NCBI GenBank assembly: GCA_015067145.1
Contig: SVNA01000014.1
Coordinates: forward strand, 1-49,196
Reading direction: 5' to 3'
DNA: 49,196 nucleotides
DNA from: Oscillospiraceae bacterium
GTDB lineage: Bacteria; Bacillota; Clostridia; Oscillospirales; Ruminococcaceae
A program made the position numbers and the translations under genes. Shown here piece by piece: positions 13,855-22,896 of the stretch. Numbering within the stretch: position 1 is the first letter of the stretch; each line of letters begins with the position of its first letter. The notes under the pieces were generated by a model that was given only the letters and a program-made list of their open reading frames with translations, made no database searches and had not been told where the DNA came from.

Positions 13855-16134
13855 TTATTCAGGAATTATATCCAGCACTGCCTGTGCTGTTGCAAATGCT
13901 GCTTTGTATATATCTTCATCCCGATAGATATTTGCGTATTCAACAGGATTTATAATAAAACCATACTCATTTAATACTGCAGGTGCAATATCATATCGCA
14001 GTACATAAAAATACCCAAATCCATAGCCACGGTTTTTGCGGCCAGTACAGGTGGATATTCTCTCTGCCATAACCTCTGCAACAGATGCACTCTGAGGTGT
14101 AAAGTAATAGCTTTCAACACCTGATGATTTATTTACATCAACTGTGTATTCCAGACTGTTGTGATGCTGGGATATAAATAAATCGGGTTTTATATCCGTT
14201 ACCATTGAACGTCTTTCTTCCAGTGTAAGAAAAGTATCATCACTGCGTGTAAGATAAACTGTGGCACCCAACTTTTCAAGGCACTGCTGTGTTGCAAGGG
14301 TAACAGCAAGATTAACATCGTTTTCATTCGGTCCTGCAATGCCACCCATAGCAAGTGCACCGGGGTCTGTACCGCCGTGACCTGCATCCAGCATTATGCT
14401 TACACCTTCAAGCGGTTTTGCTCCCTGCTGTTTCTTTGGTGCTTTTTTGAGGTAGATTTTTACAACATCATCCGCGTAATATTCGGTATTATAACCCCAC
14501 AGCTCATTTTCTGTATTGTTTTCCAGCACAAGAACTACGTTTTTACCATCCTGTTTCACATAACATTCGGTTGTAAAAACCCCCGCAATATCTGTTACAA
14601 AGAATTCCTCTTCCTCCTGCACATATTTTTCATCCAGTGTGGTGTTGAAGAAGGTGAAAATAACCTGTCCGTTTTTAAAGCTTGAAATTATTGCAGGTTT
14701 TCCCGTAATATTCAGTGCAAGATATTCGTTGCCATCACCTGCATCTTCAAGGCTGATACCTGAAAGTTCGGCTTCCGTGTAGTCTTCATCTTCAACCCAC
14801 TCCACCTTTTCTGCAAGAATATATCCGCCATTGGAAAGCTGGTATGCCCAGGTATATTTTCCGTTTCGTGTGGTTTTTACACTTTTTTCCACAACAAGCT
14901 GAATGCCCTGTGGTATCCCGTCCATTATTGCTTCGTCCTTGTCCGGATTGGAAAGAATGCTTGTAAGAGGTCCTGTTGTCTGCACAACCTGTCCTTTATA
15001 TGCACGTTCTGTATCGTCAGATTCCATGGGCCTGTAGCTTCCTGTACCTTCATAGACTTTCAGGGTAACTGTGCGGGCAGCAAAGTTTTCTCCCTGTTCA
15101 ACTTCGATAAGGTTTTCACCTTCTGACAGCTCCACATAAAGGCCAAAACTTCCGTCTTTTCCCTGAACTGCCTGCTGCCCGTTTACATACACAGGCTCAT
15201 AAGGATTTGCAATACCCGCCACATAAATGCCGTCATAGTATGTGCTTATGTCTTTTGACGGATAGCTTATGGCAAAGGTATTGTCCACTGTCATATTAAA
15301 TCTTGCAAGACCCTCTGAAGTATCCATTAAATTATGATAGAAGCTGAGGTCTGTATTCGGATCTGTATAATCTGTAAGAACCGCACCATCTGTATCCGCA
15401 AAGTTTGAAAGGATAAACAGGTCTTTTTCAAAACTTTCCGATTTATGGCTGAGCAGAATTTTTGCTGAAGCAAAATCACCGTTTTTCAGTTCTTTATACT
15501 GTGTATCTGTTATGTTTTCAAACACATAGAAATCTATGGCACCATAACCCTGCAGCTGTTTTGCTTTTTCTATATCATCTGTATGCAGACCAAAATAATA
15601 GTTTCGCATACGTCTGTTTATTTTCATTTTGATGCTCTGCAGTGTTTCGTTGGAATATCCGCAGTTGCTGAGCATAACACCTGCAAAATGATATCTTTTG
15701 TTTATCGCCTCAATTATGTCAGGAATTTCTTCCTCTGCAATTTCTGAACAGTCGATATTCAGAACAATCTGTACACCTGCTTTTTCAAGCGGCTTTTTGA
15801 CGGACAAAAGAATATCTTCATTTTCAAAATACATTATCTGACCGTATTTTGATGTAAACCCACCAGTTGCAGAAACTGCCTCTCTGCCCTCGTTGTAAGG
15901 GATTATCACAGTGTTTATATCATTTACTGTGAAATAATCCGTCATCTCTGTCAGCTTTACATTAAAAACATCCTCGCTGTCCTCTGCAAAGAAAATGTCG
16001 TTCAGATTAGCCGTAGCCGCAATTAAATCGTCATCTTTTATAATAAACTGTCTGCCGATACCCATAAATGACAGCAGTGCATACACTGCCGCCACCGAAG
16101 CAAGAACAGTAATAATCATTATTTTTCTCTTCAT
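13855..16134 (-). CDS. Multidomain N-acetylmuramoyl-L-alanine amidase (Amidase_3)
   Basis: The 759-residue protein is exported by an N-terminal signal anchor (about 4-24). The C-terminus (579-757) is an Amidase_3 zinc domain that cuts the MurNAc-L-Ala bond: LDAGHGGTDPG with His586, Glu604 (NENDVNL), His657 (SQHHNS) and catalytic Glu723 (VLNEYGF). Before it are an SH3-like stretch (about 375-450) and an Ig-like module (about 285-360). Residues 60-280 look like a TIM-barrel resembling glycosidases, of unknown activity. It lies upstream of sigK in the same direction but is separated by a terminator. A role in sporulation or cell separation is plausible. AGAGG ribosome site before ATG 16134. Confidence 0.87.
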   Translation of the reverse strand: MKRKIMIITVLASVAAVYALLSFMGIGRQFIIKDDDLIAATANLNDIFFAEDSEDVFNVKLTEMTDYFTVNDINTVIIPYNEGREAVSATGGFTSKYGQIMYFENEDILLSVKKPLEKAGVQIVLNIDCSEIAEEEIPDIIEAINKRYHFAGVMLSNCGYSNETLQSIKMKINRRMRNYYFGLHTDDIEKAKQLQGYGAIDFYVFENITDTQYKELKNGDFASAKILLSHKSESFEKDLFILSNFADTDGAVLTDYTDPNTDLSFYHNLMDTSEGLARFNMTVDNTFAISYPSKDISTYYDGIYVAGIANPYEPVYVNGQQAVQGKDGSFGLYVELSEGENLIEVEQGENFAARTVTLKVYEGTGSYRPMESDDTERAYKGQVVQTTGPLTSILSNPDKDEAIMDGIPQGIQLVVEKSVKTTRNGKYTWAYQLSNGGYILAEKVEWVEDEDYTEAELSGISLEDAGDGNEYLALNITGKPAIISSFKNGQVIFTFFNTTLDEKYVQEEEEFFVTDIAGVFTTECYVKQDGKNVVLVLENNTENELWGYNTEYYADDVVKIYLKKAPKKQQGAKPLEGVSIMLDAGHGGTDPGALAMGGIAGPNENDVNLAVTLATQQCLEKLGATVYLTRSDDTFLTLEERRSMVTDIKPDLFISQHHNSLEYTVDVNKSSGVESYYFTPQSASVAEVMAERISTCTGRKNRGYGFGYFYVLRYDIAPAVLNEYGFIINPVEYANIYRDEDIYKAAFATAQAVLDIIPE

Positions 16135-16267
16135 TTTATACCTCTTCTCATAAGGATATATGATATATTACCACTTTATCGGCAAAAAACAAGTTACATA
16201 AAATGACAAATCGATTAACATAATGTTAAAAACATCTGCAACTTATATAAACTGCAGATGTTTTCAT

Positions 16268-17635
16268 TTAGTCGTTTTTTATGGCAGTAAGTGCACTGAT
16301 TTTTACCGCTTTATTTGCAGGAATATATCCCGAAAGCATACCGATAAAGCTGGAAAATGCCACCCCTGCAAAAGCCAGCCACACAGGGATAATAGAGATG
16401 TAGGTTTTAACCATTTCGCCGTTCATATCATAGCTTGGCCCCATCATGCTTGTTGCAACGTGGTTCAGTATAAAGCTGAGAAGATAGCTTATGACCACGC
16501 CAACCACACCACCGATAAAACCAATACCCGCAGATTCCATAAGAAACATTGCACGGATATTTTTTATCTCACATCCCAGCACCTTCATAATACCGATCTC
16601 CCTGCGGCGTTCATAGATAGCCATTGTCATAGTATTGGCAATACTGATTGCTGCAACCAGCAGGGATATACTGCCGAGACCTGCCAGAATAAGCTGTATG
16701 GTCTGTGTCTGTTTTTCCATCTCATCCAGCCAGCTGGTAGGAGAAGAAGTATTGTAACCCATATCTTCAATAGCGGTTATTATATCCTCCACATATTTTA
16801 TATCGGTTACCTTTACAACCGCACGGTTGTAGGTTCTCTCCTTGTTTTTGCCGCCTGTTACACGTATTTTATTAACTTTTATATATTCTTCTTCCAGTTC
16901 TATAAGGTCTTCCATATCCATTATAAAACCGGCATAGGTTTCGTAGCCTTTGTTCCAGTCTTCCTTGACTGTACCCACTACCTTTAAGGTTCTCTCCACA
17001 GTTTTGCCGTTTTCTTCCATTGGCCTTACCCTGAGAACCAGTTTATCTTTATTCAAATCTACAAAAGGATCTTTTATAACACCGTTTTCGTCAGGATATG
17101 GATCTACACGATTGTGCGGCCACTGACGTTTTGGATTTATAAATTCATAGGCTGCCTTTTCACCTGCAATAACGGTGAAAGGCTTGTCGTTTGCTGTGAG
17201 ATAACGTCCGTCGATAAGCTCATAGCCGTAATCATCAATAGCTTCTTTGTACATACCTACGATACTGTCACCCACCCAGCCGTTCCATTCGTATTTACCC
17301 GAACTTCCGCCGTTGACGGTAATGGTGTTGAGATACTGTGACTGATATATAGGTGTTGCCACCTTTACATTGTCCATAGCCTGTATCTGTGCAATAACCT
17401 TGTCGGTTATAGGCTCCTGATCAGGGCTCTCGTTCCAGTTGTACACTGTTATCTGTGTCAGGTCTCCCATACCTTCTATCATATCTTCGTTACTTTTGGT
17501 TATAGCTTCGCCGATAGACATCATCATAACAATGGAACAGGTGCCTATTATAACACCAAGAACGGTGAGAACTGTTCTGCCCTTACGCCTTTTGAGATTA
17601 TCCGTTGAAAGTTTCAGTAAATCAGATATCCTCAT
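16268..17635 (-). CDS. MacB-type ABC transporter permease
   Basis: This membrane protein of about 455 residues has one N-terminal transmembrane helix (GRTVLTVLGVIIGTCSIVM), a large extracellular MacB-like domain (about 50-290) and three C-terminal helices. The last part (LILAGLGSISLLVAAISIAN, ERRREIGIMKVLGC) is the FtsX/MacB signature. It partners with the ATPase at 19546. The frame is open further upstream, but I chose ATG 17635 because GAGG lies 6 bases before it; this gives a 14-base overlap with the upstream gene and coupled translation. The family is mechanotransmission-type rather than import, so it probably moves or senses envelope substrates. Confidence 0.9.
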   Translation of the reverse strand: MRISDLLKLSTDNLKRRKGRTVLTVLGVIIGTCSIVMMMSIGEAITKSNEDMIEGMGDLTQITVYNWNESPDQEPITDKVIAQIQAMDNVKVATPIYQSQYLNTITVNGGSSGKYEWNGWVGDSIVGMYKEAIDDYGYELIDGRYLTANDKPFTVIAGEKAAYEFINPKRQWPHNRVDPYPDENGVIKDPFVDLNKDKLVLRVRPMEENGKTVERTLKVVGTVKEDWNKGYETYAGFIMDMEDLIELEEEYIKVNKIRVTGGKNKERTYNRAVVKVTDIKYVEDIITAIEDMGYNTSSPTSWLDEMEKQTQTIQLILAGLGSISLLVAAISIANTMTMAIYERRREIGIMKVLGCEIKNIRAMFLMESAGIGFIGGVVGVVISYLLSFILNHVATSMMGPSYDMNGEMVKTYISIIPVWLAFAGVAFSSFIGMLSGYIPANKAVKISALTAIKND

Positions 17636-19562
17636 CTTCATCCTCAGCCAATTTTTTTGCTTTGCGTTTCTTTTTGATAACAAATGCTGCACCACCTGCT
17701 GCTGCAACTGCTGCCACACCAACAGCTATTGCCGCTGCCGGAACACCTTTTTGTGGTTCTTCCACAGGCATATCCACTACAGGGTCATCCCATACAGGAT
17801 AGTATGCTTCCATAACTTCCAGAGAAAACTCTTTTTCCAGTGCGGACTGCTTGCCCTTTGCATCTTCGTAAGTAACGATGATTTTACCTGATGCTGTGCC
17901 TATATCGTTGATTGTAAAGTATATATCGGCAAGTCCCTCTGTGCCAGGCATAATATTGCCTGCAAAAACAGTCTGCGGACCGTTCACCATATCACTTTCA
18001 ATTTCAACGGTGACATTGTTTACAGTTGTTTTGCCTTTGTTGATAAGGTAAACACTGATAATATTTTCTTCTCCCTGGGTGATGGATTCCATATAGTCCA
18101 GTTTGGAGATTTCAAACTTTGTTTCCTGCTCTATATTGATGGCAACTGTCTGTTCGGTTGTATATGTTTTTCTTTCGCCCTTTACATAGGCTTCGAAATC
18201 GTAAACAATATTTACAGGCAGATTTGTAACACCATTTTCCACACCTGTTACCACAAGGCTGAAATTGTGCTGTATTGTACCATTTCTGTCAACCTCGCCG
18301 ATAAGCACCTGGCTGTTGCCGTTTGCCATTGTGATGCCTGATGGCAGTTCCACACGAACAGAAACATTTTCGAGGTCTACATATTCTGATGTGTTTGTTG
18401 CCACTGTGTAAAGTGTAAACGGATTGTCAATATATGCAACACCGCCGTAGTTTGCACTGTTGAGAATAATCTTTGGTTCAGGAACATCATCAACAGCCTG
18501 TGTTATTGTCTGTGTAATCAATGTATACGGAACAGCAAGCGGTACATCTGCACCGTCCACCTTGCTTGTGTAGCTTACATCAAAGGAAACATCAGGCACA
18601 CCGCCCTGATATGTAACATCTTTAAAAGTTACGGAATATGCAAGAATATTTCTGCCGTCCACCTTGCCTACATTCTGCAGTCTGTAGGAAACATCATCTG
18701 CGTCATTGTTGATAAACGCCCCCTGTGCCATTCTTGCCCGGATACGCTGTGGCGGTGTGTTGAGATATGTAACACGGTTATCCACTACGTTGAATTTGAT
18801 TCTCACATTGTCACCCGGATTTACTGTTGTAAGTTCATCTCCGTCATCATCTGTGATTTCATAGCTCTGCACAAACACGCTTTTTGTTGTGTCTATAACA
18901 ACATTCTGTGGCGTTGGTGTAACCGCAGGGGTTGGAGTCGGTGTTGCAGACGGTTTTACAGTAGGTGTTGGTTTTGCAATCTGTGTGATTGTATAGGAAA
19001 ATGTTTTCAGCGGAACGGAATAAGGCGTACCATCTGTATTTGTATAGCTTACATTAAAGCTGAACTCCGCACTGCCGCCGTCGTAAACAACATCTTTAAA
19101 CACGATTGTATAGTTCATTCCGTCCGTGTAGCTGTGGAGAGTTTTGGAAATTCCCCCCTGAACATCAAAAGAGCCCGGAACAACTGTAACAGTAATATTA
19201 CCTGCTGTAGGTGCAACAAATTCAGGTGCAGGAACATAATCCGAATCAGAACTTGGATCAGATCCTGAATCGGAGCTTTCTTCTCTATCCATGCTCGACT
19301 GATCGTCACCTGAATTGCTGCTATCCTGTGACGGTGCTTCTTCTGGCTTTTCAAATTTTACCCTCTGGTCAGAGACTGTAACGGAAATTGTGGCTTTTTC
19401 GCCCACTTTAATCAATCCGCCGCCTTCTACCGCAAAATCAACTATAAATGCATTTTCTTCTGCGCCAACCAGCATTGTAAATGCAGGCAGAATAAATGTA
19501 AGTCCTAAAAGTATTGCCAGTACTATGGCAAAAAATCTTGCTTTTTTACTGTTTCTGTTCAT
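17622..19562 (-). CDS. Membrane-anchored exoprotein with duplicated beta modules, ABC partner
   Basis: The 646 residues begin with a signal peptide (about 9-34, ending LVGAEE). A first beta-rich module (38-195) contains a Ser/Asp-rich insert (78-108), followed by a Thr/Pro linker (197-219). A second module (225-375) repeats the first: both end in a FKDV(V/T)Y-GG...VSYT pattern. NEW3/CARDB-like domains follow, then a C-terminal helix (about 607-625) and a basic tail. The overall shape resembles S-layer-like exoproteins encoded with MacB/LolD systems in Clostridia. It lies between ATPase and permease and overlaps both, so it is probably the adaptor or sensor. Ligand unknown. Confidence 0.82.
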   Translation of the reverse strand: MNRNSKKARFFAIVLAILLGLTFILPAFTMLVGAEENAFIVDFAVEGGGLIKVGEKATISVTVSDQRVKFEKPEEAPSQDSSNSGDDQSSMDREESSDSGSDPSSDSDYVPAPEFVAPTAGNITVTVVPGSFDVQGGISKTLHSYTDGMNYTIVFKDVVYDGGSAEFSFNVSYTNTDGTPYSVPLKTFSYTITQIAKPTPTVKPSATPTPTPAVTPTPQNVVIDTTKSVFVQSYEITDDDGDELTTVNPGDNVRIKFNVVDNRVTYLNTPPQRIRARMAQGAFINNDADDVSYRLQNVGKVDGRNILAYSVTFKDVTYQGGVPDVSFDVSYTSKVDGADVPLAVPYTLITQTITQAVDDVPEPKIILNSANYGGVAYIDNPFTLYTVATNTSEYVDLENVSVRVELPSGITMANGNSQVLIGEVDRNGTIQHNFSLVVTGVENGVTNLPVNIVYDFEAYVKGERKTYTTEQTVAINIEQETKFEISKLDYMESITQGEENIISVYLINKGKTTVNNVTVEIESDMVNGPQTVFAGNIMPGTEGLADIYFTINDIGTASGKIIVTYEDAKGKQSALEKEFSLEVMEAYYPVWDDPVVDMPVEEPQKGVPAAAIAVGVAAVAAAGGAAFVIKKKRKAKKLAEDEDEDI

Positions 19563-20256
19563 CGATATCTCCTTTGCCTTCCTGTTTTGTATCGTGAATA
19601 ATTTTTCCGTCCACCAAGGTTACTACCCTTTTTGCCTTTTTGGCAAGTTCGGGATCGTGAGTAACCATAACAAACGTAATATTGTTTTTTTCAGATATTT
19701 CCATCAGCATATCCATAACCTGTTCGGTAGTTCTGGAATCCAGATTGCCTGTAGGCTCGTCTGCAAATATAACTGCAGGTTCCCCTACAAAAGCCCTTGC
19801 GATGCCTACACGCTGCTGCTGACCGCCTGAAAGTTCGGTAGGTTTGTGATTCATACGGTCTTTAAGCTGCATCTCTTTGAGAATAGCTTTAGCCTTTTTC
19901 TCTCTTACCGATTTTTTTACACCTTTGAACATAAGCGGAAAGGCCACATTTTCCACCGCCGTCATCGTTGGCATAAGGTTATAGGACTGGAATATAAAAC
20001 CTATATTGTTCTGACGGAACACCGCCAGCTGTTTTTCATCCATTTTGGAGACGTTTTCGCCCTTTATTACAACCGAGCCCTTTGTCGGTTTTTCCAGCCC
20101 TGCCAGCTGATTGAGCAGGGTGGATTTGCCGCTGCCCGATGTACCTACAATACAGCAGAACTCTCCTTTTTCTATCTCCAGGTTTATATTGTCCAGTGCG
20201 ACTACCTTTTCGGTGCCCACTTTATAAACCTTTCGCAAGTTTTTTACTTTAATCAT
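19546..20256 (-). CDS. LolD/MacB-type ABC transporter ATPase
   Basis: This 236-residue ATPase shows Walker A GTSGSGKST (38-46), a Q-loop at FIFQSYNL, the signature LSGGQQQRV (142-150) and Walker B AVIFADEP (161-168). It powers the permease at 16268 with the exoprotein at 17622, and is first in the operon, overlapping the next gene by 17 bases. I chose ATG 20256 over TTG 20259 because AGGTGA ends 4 bases before it. Confidence 0.93.
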   Translation of the reverse strand: MIKVKNLRKVYKVGTEKVVALDNINLEIEKGEFCCIVGTSGSGKSTLLNQLAGLEKPTKGSVVIKGENVSKMDEKQLAVFRQNNIGFIFQSYNLMPTMTAVENVAFPLMFKGVKKSVREKKAKAILKEMQLKDRMNHKPTELSGGQQQRVGIARAFVGEPAVIFADEPTGNLDSRTTEQVMDMLMEISEKNNITFVMVTHDPELAKKAKRVVTLVDGKIIHDTKQEGKGDIDEQKQ

Positions 20257-20305
20257 CAATTCACCTGTGTGGTATAAACGAAAATTTCTTCAACTATATG
20301 TATAA

Positions 20306-20334
20306 TTGAAAATACCTGTTTATTATTATATAAT
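20306..20334 (+). promoter_or_regulatory. Sigma-A promoter of the YdcF-like gene
   Basis: TTGAAA (20306-20311), a 17-base spacer and TATAAT (20329-20334) predict a leader of about 60 bases before the gene. Confidence 0.72.
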
Positions 20335-20405
20335 TAATTGTATGTAAAATCTACTGTATTCAGGTTATTGATAAAAATTTTACATCTTTAACACTTTTTC
20401 AGGAG

Positions 20406-21158
20406 TTGATTGATATAACTGTTATTTTTTATATATTGTCTGTGCTTTTCCTTATAAACGGCATAGTTATGAACATCCGCACCAACGCCACTGTAGGACT
20501 TTTTATTCTCTATGGGCTGAGTGTCTGCTGTTTTGTCTTCGCAAGATTTCACACACAGATTATCGCTGCAACAAGCCATGGCATACTGCTGTGGATGCGT
20601 ACCCTTGTTATTATCGGCATTGCTGTGTATCTTGGCCTTATGGCTTTTATTATGGTACAGAACAGCACAAATGTAACCTGTGATGAAGATGTTGTTATAA
20701 TCCTGGGGGCTGGGGTGAAAAACGGCAAGGTGAGCAAAGCATTGCAACTTCGTCTTGATGCAGGTATTGAGTATCACCGCAAAAATCCCGATGCATATAT
20801 TGTTGTAACAGGCGGACTTACTCCGCAGAAAGATACCACCGAAGCCACTGTTATGAAGGATTATCTTTTACAGCATGGTATCAGCGAACATATAATAATT
20901 GTGGAGGATAAATCCCAATCAACCCTTGAAAACTACCGTTTCTCTAAAGCCATCCTTGAAGAAAAAGGCATAAAACACGACAGTATAGTCTTTGTAACAA
21001 ACGATTTTCACATATACCGTGCAAAAACCTACGCAAAATACTGCGGTTTTGAAGATGCACACCCTCTTAGCACCAAAACAGATATATTTACAATAATTCC
21101 CGCCCTTACGCGTGAGGTTCTTGGTGTTATGGATATGTGGGTATTCAAGCTAAAATAG
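20406..21158 (+). CDS. YdcF-like membrane protein (DUF218 domain)
   Basis: About 250 residues. Three or four hydrophobic segments (about 3-85) precede a DUF218/YdcF domain with VVIILGAGVKNGK, LRLDAGIEYHRKNP and a C-terminal VTNDFHIYRAK. The family includes proteins of the SanA/ElyC type linked to envelope integrity and undecaprenyl carriers; the reaction is not settled. The start is unusual: AGGAG (20401-20405) touches TTG 20406 with no spacing, ATT 20409 and ATA 20415 are the other in-frame options, and no ATG fits until deep in the membrane region. It is transcribed alone, from the promoter at 20306 to the terminator at 21179. Confidence 0.85.
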   Translation: MIDITVIFYILSVLFLINGIVMNIRTNATVGLFILYGLSVCCFVFARFHTQIIAATSHGILLWMRTLVIIGIAVYLGLMAFIMVQNSTNVTCDEDVVIILGAGVKNGKVSKALQLRLDAGIEYHRKNPDAYIVVTGGLTPQKDTTEATVMKDYLLQHGISEHIIIVEDKSQSTLENYRFSKAILEEKGIKHDSIVFVTNDFHIYRAKTYAKYCGFEDAHPLSTKTDIFTIIPALTREVLGVMDMWVFKLK

Positions 21159-21178
21159 ATAATTAAAAGTTTGCATTG

Positions 21179-21208
21179 AAAAAGGCATCTCGAATGAGAT
21201 GCCTTTTA
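21179..21208. terminator. Bidirectional terminator between the YdcF-like gene and pyrB
   Basis: AAAAGGCATCTC-N4-GAGATGCCTTTT forms a 12-bp stem with an A run and a T run on either side; it serves convergent genes. Confidence 0.9.
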
Positions 21209-21223
21209 GTTTTAGATTTAAAA

Positions 21224-22306
21224 TTAATCGATATACTGGTCACAGAATTTGCAACGGATTCTGCCGTTTTCACCTTTTACAAATATTGGCATTGTTTCGT
21301 CTTCGCTGTTTGTGATACATTTACTGTTTTTACATGCACAGTCCATTTCTACAACTGTGTCATGGTCTTCTTCAACCTTGTTGATATCAAGGTCTGCCAT
21401 GCCGAGAAGAGAAAGGATAAGTGCCATGCGAACATATACACCGTTGCCTGCCTGTTCAAAATATTTTGCTCTTTCGTCATCGTCAACCGCAAGGGTAATT
21501 TCGTTTACTCGTGGCAGAGGATGGAGAACCGCCATCTCTTTCTTTGCAAGTTCCATCTGTACAGGTGAGAGGATATAACTGCCTTTGAGACGTTCATATT
21601 CTTCGATATCATCAAAACGTTCACGCTGGATACGTGTCATATAGAGAATATCAAGTGCTGGCATTGCTGCGGAAAGGTCTGTCACCTCTTCAAATGTGCA
21701 TTCGGATTTTGCGAGATATTCTTCGATGATGTATCTTGGAATTTCCAGTTCTTTTGGAGAGATAAACACAAAGTGATTGCCTTTATATCTTGCAAGTGCT
21801 TTTACAAGGGAGTGCACTGTTCTGCCATATTTAAGGTCACCGCAAAAACCGATAACAAGATTGTCCAGTCTGCCGTGACGGCGACGGATTGTCATAAGAT
21901 CGGTAAGTGTCTGTGTCGGGTGATGATGACCGCCGTCACCTGCGTTGATGATTGGCTTTGTGCTGTACTGTGCTGCACGGAAAGCTGTGCCGTCTTTTGG
22001 ATGGCGCATTGCGATAATGTCTGCATAATAGTCGATAACACGGATTGTATCAGCAACACTTTCGCCTTTTGCTGCACTGGAGCTGCTTGCACTGGAAAAC
22101 CCCAGCACCTTGCCGCCGAGACGCATCATTGCGGATTCAAAGGAAAGACGTGTTCTTGTGCTTGGTTCAAAAAACAATGTAGCAAGAATTTTGCCGTCAC
22201 ATTTGTGGCTGTATTTTTCCATATTGTCGCAGATGTCATCTGCTGTATCCAGAAGTGCTTCTGTTTCCTGAACAGAGAAATATAATGGGTCGATTAAGTG
22301 TCGCAT
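21224..22306 (-). CDS. pyrB: Aspartate carbamoyltransferase fused to a PyrI-like zinc domain
   Basis: The enzyme joins carbamoyl phosphate and aspartate in pyrimidine synthesis. Residues 1-308 form a full catalytic chain: carbamoyl phosphate loop [14 protein letters not shown] (45-58), the 80s loop [10 protein letters not shown] (74-83), [11 protein letters not shown] (127-137) and [10 protein letters not shown] (261-270). A C-terminal tail (320-360) carries Cys325-x4-Cys330 and Cys352-x2-Cys355, the spacing of the PyrI regulatory-chain zinc site (CX4C...CX2C), but the nucleotide-binding domain of PyrI is absent. Total 360 residues instead of about 305-310. No pyrI is next to it. The upstream region has a TACAAT promoter (22348-22376) and a GGGAGG ribosome site. 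Confidence 0.93.
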   Translation of the reverse strand: MRHLIDPLYFSVQETEALLDTADDICDNMEKYSHKCDGKILATLFFEPSTRTRLSFESAMMRLGGKVLGFSSASSSSAAKGESVADTIRVIDYYADIIAMRHPKDGTAFRAAQYSTKPIINAGDGGHHHPTQTLTDLMTIRRRHGRLDNLVIGFCGDLKYGRTVHSLVKALARYKGNHFVFISPKELEIPRYIIEEYLAKSECTFEEVTDLSAAMPALDILYMTRIQRERFDDIEEYERLKGSYILSPVQMELAKKEMAVLHPLPRVNEITLAVDDDERAKYFEQAGNGVYVRMALILSLLGMADLDINKVEEDHDTVVEMDCACKNSKCITNSEDETMPIFVKGENGRIRCKFCDQYID

Positions 22307-22347
22307 ACTGCCTCCCTGTAAAAATTACATAATTTTTCATTTTTATA

Positions 22348-22376
22348 ATTGTATCACAAAGGTACCAATAAGTAAA
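22348..22376 (-). promoter_or_regulatory. Putative sigma-A promoter of pyrB
   Basis: On the minus strand, TTTACT (22376-22371), a 17-base spacer and TACAAT (22353-22348). I saw no clear PyrR-type attenuator in the short leader. Confidence 0.55.
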
Positions 22377-22398
22377 TTGATAAAAATCATTTTACGTT

Positions 22399-22872
22399 TT
22401 ATCTGCAATTATTCCTTAGATATTTCAAAAAAGCCTCACAGCCGTTCACAATATCCCTGTAAGTTGTCTCAAAATCTCCTGTGTACCAAGGGTCTGCAAC
22501 ATCTGCACCGCTGCCTGTAAAACTCATCAGCTTGCAGATTTTATTTTGCGGATCGGACGGAATTATCCACCTGATATTTCTCATATTGTTGTTATCCATA
22601 CAGATGAGATAATCAAAATTGTCATAATCTTCCTTTGTCACCTGACGGGCACGCTTACCCTCGCAGGAAATGCCGTGTTTTGCAAGCTCCCGCTTTGCAG
22701 GCGGATAAACAGGATTGCCCACACCGTTCCATATTTCCTCAGTGCTGGTTGCACAGGACTCGATGTGAAAATCATCAGCCAATCCTCTTTTGGCAACCAT
22801 ATCCTTGAATATAAACTCTGCCATCGGACTTCTGCAGATGTTGCCGTGGCAGACAAACAATACTTTTTTCAT
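22399..22872 (-). CDS. Low-molecular-weight protein tyrosine phosphatase
   Basis: This 157-residue cytoplasmic phosphatase has the P-loop CHGNICRS near the N-terminus (Cys8, Arg14; CX5R) and the general-acid loop DPWYTG near residue 120. Such enzymes dephosphorylate tyrosine kinases of exopolysaccharide systems or other phosphotyrosine proteins. I used ATG 22872 with AAAGGTGA upstream; the GTG at 22881 is part of that ribosome site. It is the second gene of a two-gene operon, 24 bases after a Cof-type HAD phosphatase. Confidence 0.92.
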   Translation of the reverse strand: MKKVLFVCHGNICRSPMAEFIFKDMVAKRGLADDFHIESCATSTEEIWNGVGNPVYPPAKRELAKHGISCEGKRARQVTKEDYDNFDYLICMDNNNMRNIRWIIPSDPQNKICKLMSFTGSGADVADPWYTGDFETTYRDIVNGCEAFLKYLRNNCR

Positions 22873-22896
22873 ATATATCACCTTTGTATTTACAGA

